Part shown: positions 46,447 to 54,372 of the stretch, one piece after another
Position numbering within the stretch: the stretch's first letter is position 1
Layout of the letters: every line of letters begins with the position of its first letter
Assembly: GCA_951812805.1 (NCBI GenBank)
Contig: CATOSZ010000004.1
Coordinates: forward strand, 1 to 64,000
DNA from: an uncultured Alphaproteobacteria bacterium
Lineage (GTDB): Bacteria; Pseudomonadota; Alphaproteobacteria; GCA-2731375
DNA: 64,000 nucleotides
Reading direction: 5' to 3'
Notes under the pieces: model-generated
Databases searched by the model: none
Seen by the model: only the letters and a program-made list of their open reading frames with translations
Told to the model about the DNA's origin: nothing
Position numbers and translations under genes: made by a program

Positions 46447-47205
46447 TCAACCGTCCCAGACGGCTTCGGGAAGCGGCAGGCCGGCGAGCGCCGCCGCGTC
46501 GAGCGGGCGGTCCGGCGTGATCTCCTGCATCTCCAGCGCCATGGCCAGCTGGCGGACATGCTGCGCGGTGTGCCAGGTCGTACGCTCCAGCACCTCGTGC
46601 ATCGTCTGACGGCCGAAGTAGGTCTCGACCGGCTCGACCCCTTCGCGGTCCGCGCAGGCCGTCCACCAGGCATTGAAGCGCGCCCGCACCCCGCCGCCGT
46701 AGCCAGTGATGTCGGCGGTAGTGGCGATTTCCGGCCCCGGCTCCTGGGTCAGCATCTCGTAAGTCAGGGTTTCACCGCCCACGTTCTCGAGGAAAGCCTC
46801 GGAGATGCGGAAGACATGGTGGCAAAGCACCCGGTAGCTGCGGTCGCGATTCAGCAGCTTGTCGGCGAGCCGGGCCTGGGGAAACTGTTCGATCAGCCGG
46901 GCGGCCGTCTCCAGCACCAGGTCCAGGCGGGCCGTCAGTTCGGCAACGGAAAGCTCGGGGCCCGCCGCCGCCTCGATCTCCAGGAACTCGGAGACGTCGG
47001 TCAGCAATTGGGCAAAGACGAAACGGTCGCCACGGGAGACGACGGGAACACTACGCGCGCCCAGCGCCCGCAAGGCGGCCATCGCCTCGGGATCGTCCTG
47101 GACGTTCATACTCTCGAATTCGATACCTCGGGACGAAAGAAACTCTTTCGCACTAAGACAGCTGGTTCACCCAGGGCGCCAGAAGACGCGGATCGGCTCG
47201 GACAT
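46447..47205 (-). CDS. Glutaredoxin-DinB fusion, predicted selenoprotein with in-frame UGA
   Basis: Read with UGA (47167-47169) as selenocysteine, the gene encodes 252 residues. Residues 1-75 form a glutaredoxin-like domain: PIRVFWRPGUTSC, then AKEFLSSRGIEFES, and the cis-Pro segment SVPVV. Sec would be residue 13, replacing the first Cys of a CxxC (UTSC). Residues about 80-250 form a DinB-like four-helix domain with metal-type histidines (LCHHVFR, TTWHTAQHVRQLA). Without readthrough the rest starts at the ATG 47109, inside the glutaredoxin fold and with no ribosome-binding site. A hairpin follows the UGA at 16 nt. The start at 47205 has AGGAGG 11 nt upstream. Sec decoding is inferred; the protein resemblance on both sides of the UGA is seen directly. 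Alternatives are a nonsense mutation or a sequence error. Confidence 0.8.
47134..47150 (-). promoter_or_regulatory. SECIS-like hairpin after the UGA of the Grx-DinB gene
   Basis: On the mRNA, CGAAAGA GUU UCUUUCG forms a perfect 7-bp stem with a 3-nt loop containing G and U. It starts 16 nt after the UGA, and the apical loop is at 24-26 nt. Bacterial selenocysteine insertion elements lie in this range. Prediction only. Confidence 0.55.
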
Positions 47206-47305
47206 GGGGACGACATCCCTCCTCTCGGGCCGCGCCCTGCGCGCGGCGGCGACATCTTCGCCGCGAACGACGACGATGTCACCCCCCGGCGCGGGCGGCC
47301 GAGAC

Positions 47306-47998
47306 TCAGGCCCAGGTCGGCACCCGGATGAAGTGGCCCTCGACCTCGCCGACCCCGTCGCAGCCCTCGGCCGCGGCGAGCATGGCGGCCCGGGTTTCCG
47401 GCTCGTCGACCATGCCCCAGAGATGCACCGTGCCGCCATCGACGATCACGTTCATCAACATCGCGTCCGAGCGGATATCGTGGATCGTCTGCTCGACGGC
47501 CGCGCGGATCTTGCGATCGTCGGCGCGGACATCCTCCGGCGTCTGGCTCAGGACCTCCGGCTGCATCATCAAGACGCGCAGCAGGTCGGCGCGCGAGAGA
47601 ATCCCGACGACGGTCCCGTCGCGCAGCACCGGCACCCGCTTGATGCGACGCGTTTCCAGAAGCTGGGCGGCCACCGCGACGGGCGTGTTCTCGTCCACGC
47701 TGGCGACGTTCGCGGTCATTACCTGCCCGGCGGTACGCCCGTGCGCCTTCAGATGATCCGAGGCGCGCTCGCTCTCCTTCGAGATGACGTCGAGCCACCA
47801 CGAACCACGCTTTTCGCCCGCAATTTCCGGCCGCCGCACCAGGTCGCCCTCGCTGACGATGCCGATGAGCTTGTCGCCGCCGTCGACCACGGGGACCGCC
47901 GAGATATGCTTCTCCAACAACAGGGCCGCCACGTCGCGCACCGCCATGTCGGCGGTGATGGTGATGACGTTGCGGGTCATGATGTCTTGCGCTTGCAT
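47306..47998 (-). CDS. CBS-pair plus BON domain protein
   Basis: The 230-residue cytoplasmic protein has two CBS motifs (MTRNVITITADMAVRDVAALL and MTANVASVDENTPVAVAAQLL; residues about 7-60 and 93-147) and a C-terminal BON domain (about 155-225, NVIVDGGTVHLWGMVDEPETR). CBS pairs sense adenine nucleotides; BON domains bind membranes or ligands. A TGGAGGAT site precedes the ATG. An FNR-type box lies about 72 bp upstream of the start, in the same geometry as before the hemerythrin operon, so low oxygen probably induces it. Confidence 0.9.
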   Translation of the reverse strand: MQAQDIMTRNVITITADMAVRDVAALLLEKHISAVPVVDGGDKLIGIVSEGDLVRRPEIAGEKRGSWWLDVISKESERASDHLKAHGRTAGQVMTANVASVDENTPVAVAAQLLETRRIKRVPVLRDGTVVGILSRADLLRVLMMQPEVLSQTPEDVRADDRKIRAAVEQTIHDIRSDAMLMNVIVDGGTVHLWGMVDEPETRAAMLAAAEGCDGVGEVEGHFIRVPTWA

Positions 47999-48062
47999 GG
48001 TTCCAATCCTCCATTCGCGTCCAAGGTCGCCACCAGTCTCGCGGCGGAGCGCGCGGCCCGCA

Positions 48063-48076
48063 TTGATCTAGCTCAA
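48063..48076 (-). promoter_or_regulatory. FNR/FixK-type box upstream of the CBS-BON gene
   Basis: The minus strand reads TTGAGCTAGATCAA, matching TTGAT-N4-ATCAA at 9 of 10 positions. Its centre is about 72 bp upstream of the CBS-BON start. It overlaps the end of the hemerythrin gene. Confidence 0.7.
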
Positions 48077-48648
48077 GGCTCGGCGCTCCAAGGTGCCGTT
48101 TCGGGCAGCGATCCCCGCAACAGGATTTCCCGCAGGCGGACCCAGCGCCGCGCCGCGTCCTCCGGTGCCGGCAGGGCGCGGGCCGCGACGATCGCCTCCA
48201 TCCGTTGCCAATCGTCGGCGTCGAACACGGCCTCCAGGCGCGGGAAGAACTGACGGTCCTCGAGCGACATGTGCGCGCGATAGACTTCGACGAAACGTCC
48301 GGCCAACGCCAGCGCGCCGTCCCTCGGCACTTCGACGTCCGCGACCAGGTCGTCCAGCGTCTCGTGCAGCGATTGCGTCAACGTCGCCAGTCGCCGATGT
48401 TCGTCTTCGAGATCGCCGATTGCCGCCACGGCATCGCCGTCGCGGGCCTGCAGGTTCTCGTAGAGCACGTCTTCGACCGGATGGTGGGCTAAATCGGGGA
48501 AGGCGCGACAGTATTCGACGACATCGCGCATCAGTTCGAAATCGGGACGGCCACCGCGGCGGTAGCGTACGACCTCCCGCTCGAGCAGCACGAGCATGTC
48601 GCGCATGGCGTCGTGCTCGTGCCGAAGGCGTTGGAGCAATCCGCTCAT
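48073..48648 (-). CDS. Hemerythrin HHE-domain protein
   Basis: The roughly 191-residue protein carries a di-iron hemerythrin-like helical bundle (about residues 5-150). The ligand pattern is visible: LRHEHDAMRDM, AHHPVEDVLYENL, EDEHRRLATLTQSLHETL and YRAHMSLEDRQFFPRLE. Such proteins bind oxygen, nitric oxide or iron and often help repair iron-sulfur proteins under nitrosative stress. The start is chosen at the ATG at 48648, with AGGAG 9 nt upstream; an ATG at 48669 lacks a site. It follows a 30-aa membrane peptide gene by 17 bp, and the pair sits behind an FNR-type box. Confidence 0.86.
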   Translation of the reverse strand: MSGLLQRLRHEHDAMRDMLVLLEREVVRYRRGGRPDFELMRDVVEYCRAFPDLAHHPVEDVLYENLQARDGDAVAAIGDLEDEHRRLATLTQSLHETLDDLVADVEVPRDGALALAGRFVEVYRAHMSLEDRQFFPRLEAVFDADDWQRMEAIVAARALPAPEDAARRWVRLREILLRGSLPETAPWSAEP

Positions 48649-48665
48649 CACCTCTTGCTCCTGGA

Positions 48666-48758
48666 TCATGATCTGTAGGTCGCCCAGGCCAAGGCCAAGA
48701 CAAATCCCACGCCGGCCACGATCACCATCGTCAGATAAGCCATCTCCCCGCCAGTCAT
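48666..48758 (-). CDS. 30-aa single-pass membrane peptide
   Basis: A 31-codon frame encodes a peptide starting MTGGEMAYLTMVIVAGVGFV and ending LALAWATYRS, a single hydrophobic helix with short polar ends. AAGGAG lies 7 nt before the ATG, an excellent initiation site. It is the first cistron of the hemerythrin operon. Small single-helix proteins of this kind accompany membrane oxidases (CydX, CcoQ); here the partner is unknown. Confidence 0.65.
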   Translation of the reverse strand: MTGGEMAYLTMVIVAGVGFVLALAWATYRS

Positions 48759-48824
48759 CGCCTGTCTCCTTAGAATTTCGTTGCATCATCGAGGCAATTC
48801 TCGATAGGGCTACGAGACCAGGCA

Positions 48825-48838
48825 TTGATTTGGCTCAA
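48825..48838 (-). promoter_or_regulatory. FNR/FixK-type box upstream of the hemerythrin operon
   Basis: The minus strand reads TTGAGCCAAATCAA, 9 of 10 matches to TTGAT-N4-ATCAA. Its centre is about 74 bp upstream of the 30-aa peptide start. It is almost identical to the box at 48063. Confidence 0.72.
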
Positions 48839-48904
48839 TACGGCATCGACGGGGCCGCGCCGGGCCCGCGGGAAGGGTCTGACGGTCTGGCGGTCTGACG
48901 GTCT

Positions 48905-50044
48905 TCAGCCGAGTTGGTCGCGCGCAAGCGCTACCCAATAGTCGCGGCCGCGCGCCAGGATCTCGTCGTTCAGGTCGTAGTTGGGATTGTGCAGCGAAGC
49001 GCCGCAATGTCCGGAGTCACCGTTGCCGATCAGGATGTAACAGCCGGGCTTTTCCCGCAGCATCCGGGCGAAATCCTCGGAGGCGCCGCAGGTCGGGCAA
49101 TCGGCGTCGACCGCGATTTCGCCGGCGACGGCGCGAGCGGCGCGGATCGCGGCCTCGGTCTCGGCCGGCGCATTCACCGTCGGCACGAAATCGTGGCGAT
49201 AGAGCACCTCGCCCTCGGCCTCGTGCGCCGCACAGATGCCGGCGACGATCCGCCGCATGCGGGTTTCGATCAGGCCCTGGGTTTCCACCGTCAGCGCCCG
49301 GGCGTCGCCCCGGATCGTCACTTGGCTGGGGATAACGTTGCGGGCGCCGTCGGTGGTCATCTCCGTCACCGAGACGACCCCCCACTCGCGGGGTGCTACA
49401 CCGCGCGAGACGATGGTCTGGAGGGCCAGCACCACCTCGGCGCCGACGACGATCGGATCAACCGTCCGCTCCGGCATCGAAGCATGGCCGCCCCGGCCCC
49501 GGATCTCGATCTCGAACACGTCCTCCGAGGTCATGATCGCGCCTTCGCGCACGGCGAAATGTCCGGCCGGCAGGCCCGGCATGTTGTGCATGCCCCACAC
49601 CCCGTCCATCGGAAAACGATCGAACAGGCCGTCCGCGATCATCGAAAGGGCGCCCCGCCCGTCTTCCTCGCTCGGCTGGAAGATGAAATGCACCGTCCCC
49701 TCGAAGCCACCCTCCGACGCGAGGCGACGGGCCGCACCCAGCAGCATGGCGGTATGGCCGTCATGGCCACAGCCATGGAAGACGCCGTCGTGGATGGAGC
49801 GATGGGGAAAGCCGTTCGCCTCCTGGATCGGCAGGGCGTCCATGTCGGCGCGCAGGCCGATCGCCCGATTGCCGCCACCCCGCCGCAAGCTGGCGACGAT
49901 ACCGGTGCCGCCGATGCCGCGATGCACCTCCAGGCCGAAGCGCTCCAGCAAACCGGCGACCTTGTCGGCCGTACGATGCTCGGCGAAGCCGAGTTCCGGA
50001 TGCCTGTGGATATCGCGGCGCCAGGCCCGCATGTCGTCGTCCAT
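48905..50044 (-). CDS. M20-family amidohydrolase (hippurate/N-acyl-amino-acid hydrolase type)
   Basis: The 379-residue metal-dependent hydrolase has RRDIHRHPELGFAEHRTA, GLRADMDALPIQE, HGCGHDGHTAMLLGAA (metal ligands Cys and His, about residues 96-111), FQPSEEDGRGA and VWGMHNMPGLPAGHFAVR. These are the landmarks of the M20D group that releases amino acids from N-acyl or N-aroyl conjugates. GGGAGAG supports the ATG at 50044; a longer frame starts at 50080. It is divergent from the Baeyer-Villiger-type monooxygenase. Confidence 0.92.
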   Translation of the reverse strand: MDDDMRAWRRDIHRHPELGFAEHRTADKVAGLLERFGLEVHRGIGGTGIVASLRRGGGNRAIGLRADMDALPIQEANGFPHRSIHDGVFHGCGHDGHTAMLLGAARRLASEGGFEGTVHFIFQPSEEDGRGALSMIADGLFDRFPMDGVWGMHNMPGLPAGHFAVREGAIMTSEDVFEIEIRGRGGHASMPERTVDPIVVGAEVVLALQTIVSRGVAPREWGVVSVTEMTTDGARNVIPSQVTIRGDARALTVETQGLIETRMRRIVAGICAAHEAEGEVLYRHDFVPTVNAPAETEAAIRAARAVAGEIAVDADCPTCGASEDFARMLREKPGCYILIGNGDSGHCGASLHNPNYDLNDEILARGRDYWVALARDQLG

Positions 50045-50180
50045 GTCGCTCTCCCCGGGTTCGTGCCGGCGAGGATACATCGTGGCACCGCCCTGCCAAC
50101 GTAAAGATGAACCCCGGCGAATTGAGGCCTGCGGCCCGTCTGACTACACTTCGGCGCCGAACAAGAGGAGATGTCCCGCC

Positions 50181-51773
50181 ATGGCCGAGCCGGAACTCGA
50201 CGTTGCCGTCATCGGAGCCGGTTTCGCCGGCATGTACATGCTGCACCGCCTGCGCGGCCTGGGGTTTCGCGCGCGGGTGTTCGAAGCGGGCTCGGGCGTC
50301 GGCGGCACCTGGTATTGGAACCGCTATCCCGGCGCGCGCTGCGATATCGAAAGCGTGCAGTATTCCTACCAGTTCGACGAGGCGCTGCAGCAGGAATGGG
50401 TTTGGAGCGAACGCCACGCCACCCAGCCCGAGATCCTCGGCTATGCCGAACATGTCGCGGAGCGCTTCGACCTCTACGCCGATATCCAGTTCGACACCCG
50501 CATCGAAGGCCTGGAACTGAACGCGGCGGGTACCGGCTGGACGCTCGAAACCGAGGACGGCGCGTGCTTCACCGCACGCTTCTGCGTCATGGCGACGGGC
50601 TGCCTTTCGGTGCCGAACTGGCCGGCGCTGCCGGGCCTCGAGAACTTCGCCGGCCCGGTGCTGCACACGGCGCGCTGGCCGCACGGGGCACAGGACTTCA
50701 CCGGGCGCCGTGTCGCCGTCATCGGCACTGGATCCTCCGGCATTCAGACCATCCCGCTGGTCGCCGAGCAGGCCGACCGGCTGACCGTATTCCAGCGGAC
50801 CGCGAACTATACGATTCCCGCCCGCAACGCGCCCCTGGATCCGGAAAAGGTCCGCGCGCTGAAAGCCCGCTACAAGGAATTCCGCGCGGAGGCCAAGCAG
50901 ACCGGGCCCGGCATCCACGCGGTCTTCCGGCCGGCCTCGGTGCTCGAGGCGTCCGAGGACGAGGTTTTCGAGCGGTTCGAAGAACGCTGGCGCGACGGCG
51001 GCCTGATCTTCATGGGCGCTTTCGGCGACCTGATGCTAACGCAGGAAGGCAACGACAAGGCGGCCGGGTTCGTGCGCGACAAGATCCGCGCCATCGTGGA
51101 CGACGCGGAAACGGCGGAACGGCTCTGCCCGCGAAACATCATCGGGGCCAAGCGGTTGTGCGTCGACACGGACTATTACGCCACCTACAACCGCGACAAC
51201 GTGCAACTCGTCGATTTACGGGCCGAGCCGATCGAGAGGGTGGGCGAGAGTTCGATCCGCACCGGCGCCGACGACTATCCGGCCGACGTCGTGATCATCG
51301 CCACCGGCTTCGACGCGATGACCGGCGCGCTCACCAACGTCGACATTCGGGGCCGCGACGGCGTCCGCCTGGCCGAGCTCTGGGATGAGGGGCCGAGCAG
51401 CTACCTCGGCCTGGCGATGAACGGTTTCCCCAACCTCTTCACCGTCACCGGCCCCGGCAGCCCCTCGGTGTTCACCAACATGATTCCGACCATCGAGCAG
51501 CACGTCGACTGGATCGCCGATTGCCTCGTCCACGCGCGCGACCACCGGCACGGGCGGATCGAGGCTACCGGGGACGCCGAGCAAGCCTGGTGGGCACATG
51601 TGCAGGAGGTCGGGCGCGTCGGCCTGAAGGCGACGGTCGACAGCTGGTACGTCGGCGCCAACGTCGAGGGCAAGGCCAGGGTTTTCCTGCCCTATCTCGG
51701 CGGCTTCCCCGAGTATTGCCGCAAGTGCGAGGAGGTCGTGGCGCGCGATTACGAAGGCTTCGCCTTCGGCTGA
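50181..51773 (+). CDS. Baeyer-Villiger-type flavin monooxygenase
   Basis: The 530-residue class B flavoprotein has the FAD motif VIGAGFAGMYMLHRL, the NADPH motif AVIGTGSSGIQTIPL, and the Baeyer-Villiger fingerprint FAGPVLHTARWP (about residues 158-169) between them. GGTWYWNRYPGARCDIES is typical of cyclohexanone- and phenylacetone-type enzymes. It inserts oxygen next to a ketone to give an ester or lactone. The ATG at 50181 has GAGGAG 11 nt upstream. It precedes the livGFHM transporter, which may import its substrate precursor. Given badI elsewhere, a cyclic ketone is plausible but unproven. Confidence 0.92.
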   Translation: MAEPELDVAVIGAGFAGMYMLHRLRGLGFRARVFEAGSGVGGTWYWNRYPGARCDIESVQYSYQFDEALQQEWVWSERHATQPEILGYAEHVAERFDLYADIQFDTRIEGLELNAAGTGWTLETEDGACFTARFCVMATGCLSVPNWPALPGLENFAGPVLHTARWPHGAQDFTGRRVAVIGTGSSGIQTIPLVAEQADRLTVFQRTANYTIPARNAPLDPEKVRALKARYKEFRAEAKQTGPGIHAVFRPASVLEASEDEVFERFEERWRDGGLIFMGAFGDLMLTQEGNDKAAGFVRDKIRAIVDDAETAERLCPRNIIGAKRLCVDTDYYATYNRDNVQLVDLRAEPIERVGESSIRTGADDYPADVVIIATGFDAMTGALTNVDIRGRDGVRLAELWDEGPSSYLGLAMNGFPNLFTVTGPGSPSVFTNMIPTIEQHVDWIADCLVHARDHRHGRIEATGDAEQAWWAHVQEVGRVGLKATVDSWYVGANVEGKARVFLPYLGGFPEYCRKCEEVVARDYEGFAFG

Positions 51774-51956
51774 GGTCACGGGTCGCGCGGGCCTGCCGAA
51801 GGGCCAAACATAAACGTTACATGACGGGCATCGACGCGCGGCTTTCGATGCGCTATGCAGGCGCCGGCTCGCACAGCGGGCAGCGGGGGAAACAGGCTCC
51901 GGCGCACCGCGCGTGCCGCCAAAGGGCTGGGAACGAAGAAACGGATTTGCCTCTCG

Positions 51957-52763
51957 ATGAGTGAAAGCGACACAGCCGCCCTCGGGGGGGCGGGCGGCGA
52001 CCTCATACTGGAAGTGCGCGACGTCGCCGTTCATTTCGGCGGCATCATCGCGCTGGACGGGGTCAGCTTCGAGGTCGGCCGGGGCGCCATTCAGGGCCTG
52101 ATCGGGCCGAACGGTGCCGGCAAGACCACCCTCTTCAACTGCTTGAGCCGCCTCTATATCCCGACCTCCGGCGATATCCTGTTCGAGGGCCGCTCGATCA
52201 TGAAGACCTCGGCGCATCGCATCGCCGACATCGGCATCGGCCGGACCTTCCAGAACCTGGCGCTGTTCCGCACCATGTCGGTGCTCGACAACATCATGGT
52301 CGGCGCCCACTGCCAGAGTAAGAGCGACTTCGTTTCGAACGCGTTGCGCCTGCCCTGGGTCGGCCGCGAGGAGAACAGCCTGCGGGAGCGGGCCTGGGAC
52401 CTGATCGACTATCTGGAGCTGACCGACGTCGCGCACATGCCCGTCGGCGGCCTGCCCTTCGGCACCCAGAAACGGGTCGAACTGGCCCGCGCGCTGGCCG
52501 CGCAGCCGAAGATCCTGTTGCTGGACGAACCGGCCGGCGGCCTCAACCACGACGAGGTCGAGGAGCTCGGCGCGCTCATCAAGCAGATCCGCGACGACCG
52601 GCACATCACCGTGCTGCTGGTCGAGCATCACATGAGCCTGGTGATGAGCGTTTCGGACCAGGTCGTGGCAATCGATTTCGGGCGCAAGATCGGCGAAGGC
52701 ACACCCGACGAGGTTCGCAACAACGCCGAAGTGGTGCGCGCCTATTTGGGGACGACAAACTGA
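51957..52763 (+). CDS. livG: Branched-chain-type ABC transporter ATPase LivG
   Basis: The 268-residue ATPase has Walker A GPNGAGKTTLFNCLS (about residue 45), the Q-loop GRTFQNLALFRTMSVLDNI, a degenerate signature FGTQKRVELARALA in place of LSGGQ, Walker B ILLLDEPAGGLNHDEVEEL and the switch His in VEHHMSLVM. This is the LivG type of hydrophobic amino-acid or acid transporters. The start at 51957 is the ATG that gives the family N-terminus. Its stop overlaps the livF start (TGATG). In this context the substrate may be an organic acid rather than an amino acid. Confidence 0.9.
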   Translation: MSESDTAALGGAGGDLILEVRDVAVHFGGIIALDGVSFEVGRGAIQGLIGPNGAGKTTLFNCLSRLYIPTSGDILFEGRSIMKTSAHRIADIGIGRTFQNLALFRTMSVLDNIMVGAHCQSKSDFVSNALRLPWVGREENSLRERAWDLIDYLELTDVAHMPVGGLPFGTQKRVELARALAAQPKILLLDEPAGGLNHDEVEELGALIKQIRDDRHITVLLVEHHMSLVMSVSDQVVAIDFGRKIGEGTPDEVRNNAEVVRAYLGTTN

Positions 52764-53473
52764 TGGCCCTGCTCGAAGTCAGCAATCTCGTCGCCTCCTA
52801 CGGCCCCATCCGGGCCCTGCACGGCATCAGCTTCTCGCTCGAGGAAGGCGGCGTTACCACCATTCTCGGCGCCAATGGCGCGGGCAAGACCAGCACGCTG
52901 CGCGCCATCTGCGGCATGGTGAAAACGGAAGGCAGCGTCCACTTCGACGGGCAGGACATTTCCAGCCGGCCGACGGAGGCGATCGTGCGCCGGGGCGTCG
53001 CCCATGTGCCCGAAGGCCGCGGCACCTTCACCCGCGTTACGACCGAGGAAAACCTGCTGCTGGGCAGTTACAGCCGGCGCGACAAGAAGGCCGTGCAGAG
53101 CGACATGGAGCAGGTCTACGGCTATTTCCCGCGGCTGAAGGAGCGGCGCAATCAGCAGGCCGGCACGCTGTCGGGCGGCGAGCAGCAGATGTTGGCGGTC
53201 GGCCGCGCCCTGATGCTGCGCCCAAAGCTGATGCTGCTGGACGAGCCGTCCTTCGGCCTGGCGCCGCTGATCGTCGAGGAACTGTTTGCGATCCTGCGCC
53301 GCATTAACGAGGACGAGAAGGTCACCATGCTCCTGGTCGAGCAGAACGCGACCCTCGCCCTCGACCTCGCGGACCACGCCTACCTGCTGGAGACCGGCAA
53401 CGTCGTCATCGCCGGGACCGCGGACGAAATCGCCGCCGACGAAACGGTTCGGCGCTCCTATCTCGGCTACTAG
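52763..53473 (+). CDS. livF: Branched-chain-type ABC transporter ATPase LivF
   Basis: The 236-residue ATPase has Walker A GANGAGKTSTLRAI, HVPEGRGTFTRVTTEENLLLG, the signature LSGGEQQMLAVGRAL, Walker B LMLLDEPSFGLAPLIVEEL and VEQNA. It pairs with LivG on the cytoplasmic side of the LivH/LivM channel. The overlap with livG and the 22-bp gap to livH indicate one operon. Confidence 0.94.
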   Translation: MALLEVSNLVASYGPIRALHGISFSLEEGGVTTILGANGAGKTSTLRAICGMVKTEGSVHFDGQDISSRPTEAIVRRGVAHVPEGRGTFTRVTTEENLLLGSYSRRDKKAVQSDMEQVYGYFPRLKERRNQQAGTLSGGEQQMLAVGRALMLRPKLMLLDEPSFGLAPLIVEELFAILRRINEDEKVTMLLVEQNATLALDLADHAYLLETGNVVIAGTADEIAADETVRRSYLGY

Positions 53474-53495
53474 CCTCGAAAGCTCGGGTTCAAAG

Positions 53496-54368
53496 ATGGA
53501 TCTCTTCCTACAACAGACCCTGGACGGCCTCGCCACCGGCGCGATCTACGCCTCGCTCGCGCTGGCCGTGGTGATGATCTACCAGGCGATCGACCACTTC
53601 AATTTCGCCCAGGGCGAAATGGCGATGTTCTCGACCTTCATCGCCTGGCAGCTGATCGCGTGGGGCATGCCCTACTGGGCCGCCTTCCTGATCTGCCTCG
53701 CCTTTTCCTTCATCGGCGGCATGCTGATCGAGCGGGTCATCTTCGCGCCGATTCACGATGCCCCGGTGTTGAGCCACATCGTGATCTTCATCGCGCTGAC
53801 CCTGATCTTCAACGCGCTCGCCGGCTTCGTCTGGGATTTCACGATCAAGGAATTCCCGAGCCCGTTCCCCGACAAGCTGCCCTTCGAATCCACCCTCATC
53901 GGGCCGCATGAATTCGGCGTCGTCGGCATAACCCTGGTGATGCTGGGCCTGATCTACGTGTTCTTCCGCTTCACCCCCGTTGGCCTGGCGATGCGCGCGG
54001 CGGCGGCCAATCCGGTGTCCGCAGCCCTCGTCGGCATCTCGGTCAAGCGGATGCTGGGGCTCGGCTGGGGCCTCGCGGCCGTGGTCGGCGCCGTCGCCGG
54101 CATGATGATCGCGCCGAAGGTCTATCTGGAGCCGAACATGATGCTCGGCATCCTGCTGTATGGTTTCGCGGGCGCCGTCGTCGGCGGCCTGACGAGCCCG
54201 GGGGGCGCCGTCGTCGGCGGCTTCCTGATGGGCGTGCTGGAGAATCTGGCCGGCACCTACATCATCGGCTCCGAGCTGAAGCTCACCTTCGCGCTCGTCG
54301 TGATCGTCGCCGTCCTGTTGTTCAAGCCGGCGGGTCTGTTCGGCCGCGTCGTCGTGATGAGGGTCTAG
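53496..54368 (+). CDS. livH: Branched-chain-type ABC transporter permease LivH
   Basis: The 290-residue inner-membrane protein has about eight hydrophobic helices. LivH motifs include GLATGAIYASLALAVVMIYQAIDHFNFAQGEMAMF and FTPVGLAMRAAAANPVSAALVGISVKRM (the EAA-like loop that docks the ATPases), then GGLTSPGGAVVGGFLMGVLENLAG. It forms half of the channel with LivM. The ATG at 53496 is the first with the family N-terminus. Confidence 0.94.
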   Translation: MDLFLQQTLDGLATGAIYASLALAVVMIYQAIDHFNFAQGEMAMFSTFIAWQLIAWGMPYWAAFLICLAFSFIGGMLIERVIFAPIHDAPVLSHIVIFIALTLIFNALAGFVWDFTIKEFPSPFPDKLPFESTLIGPHEFGVVGITLVMLGLIYVFFRFTPVGLAMRAAAANPVSAALVGISVKRMLGLGWGLAAVVGAVAGMMIAPKVYLEPNMMLGILLYGFAGAVVGGLTSPGGAVVGGFLMGVLENLAGTYIIGSELKLTFALVVIVAVLLFKPAGLFGRVVVMRV

Positions 54369-54372
54369 AGCC

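Noticed and set aside
46447..47109. The DinB part as a stand-alone 220-residue gene starting at 47109
   Set aside because: This start lies inside the glutaredoxin fold and lacks a ribosome-binding site; the upstream frame continues the same fold across a single UGA.
44530..47331. A 933-codon plus-strand frame opposite the amidohydrolase and the Grx-DinB gene
   Set aside because: Antisense shadow without motifs or initiation site.
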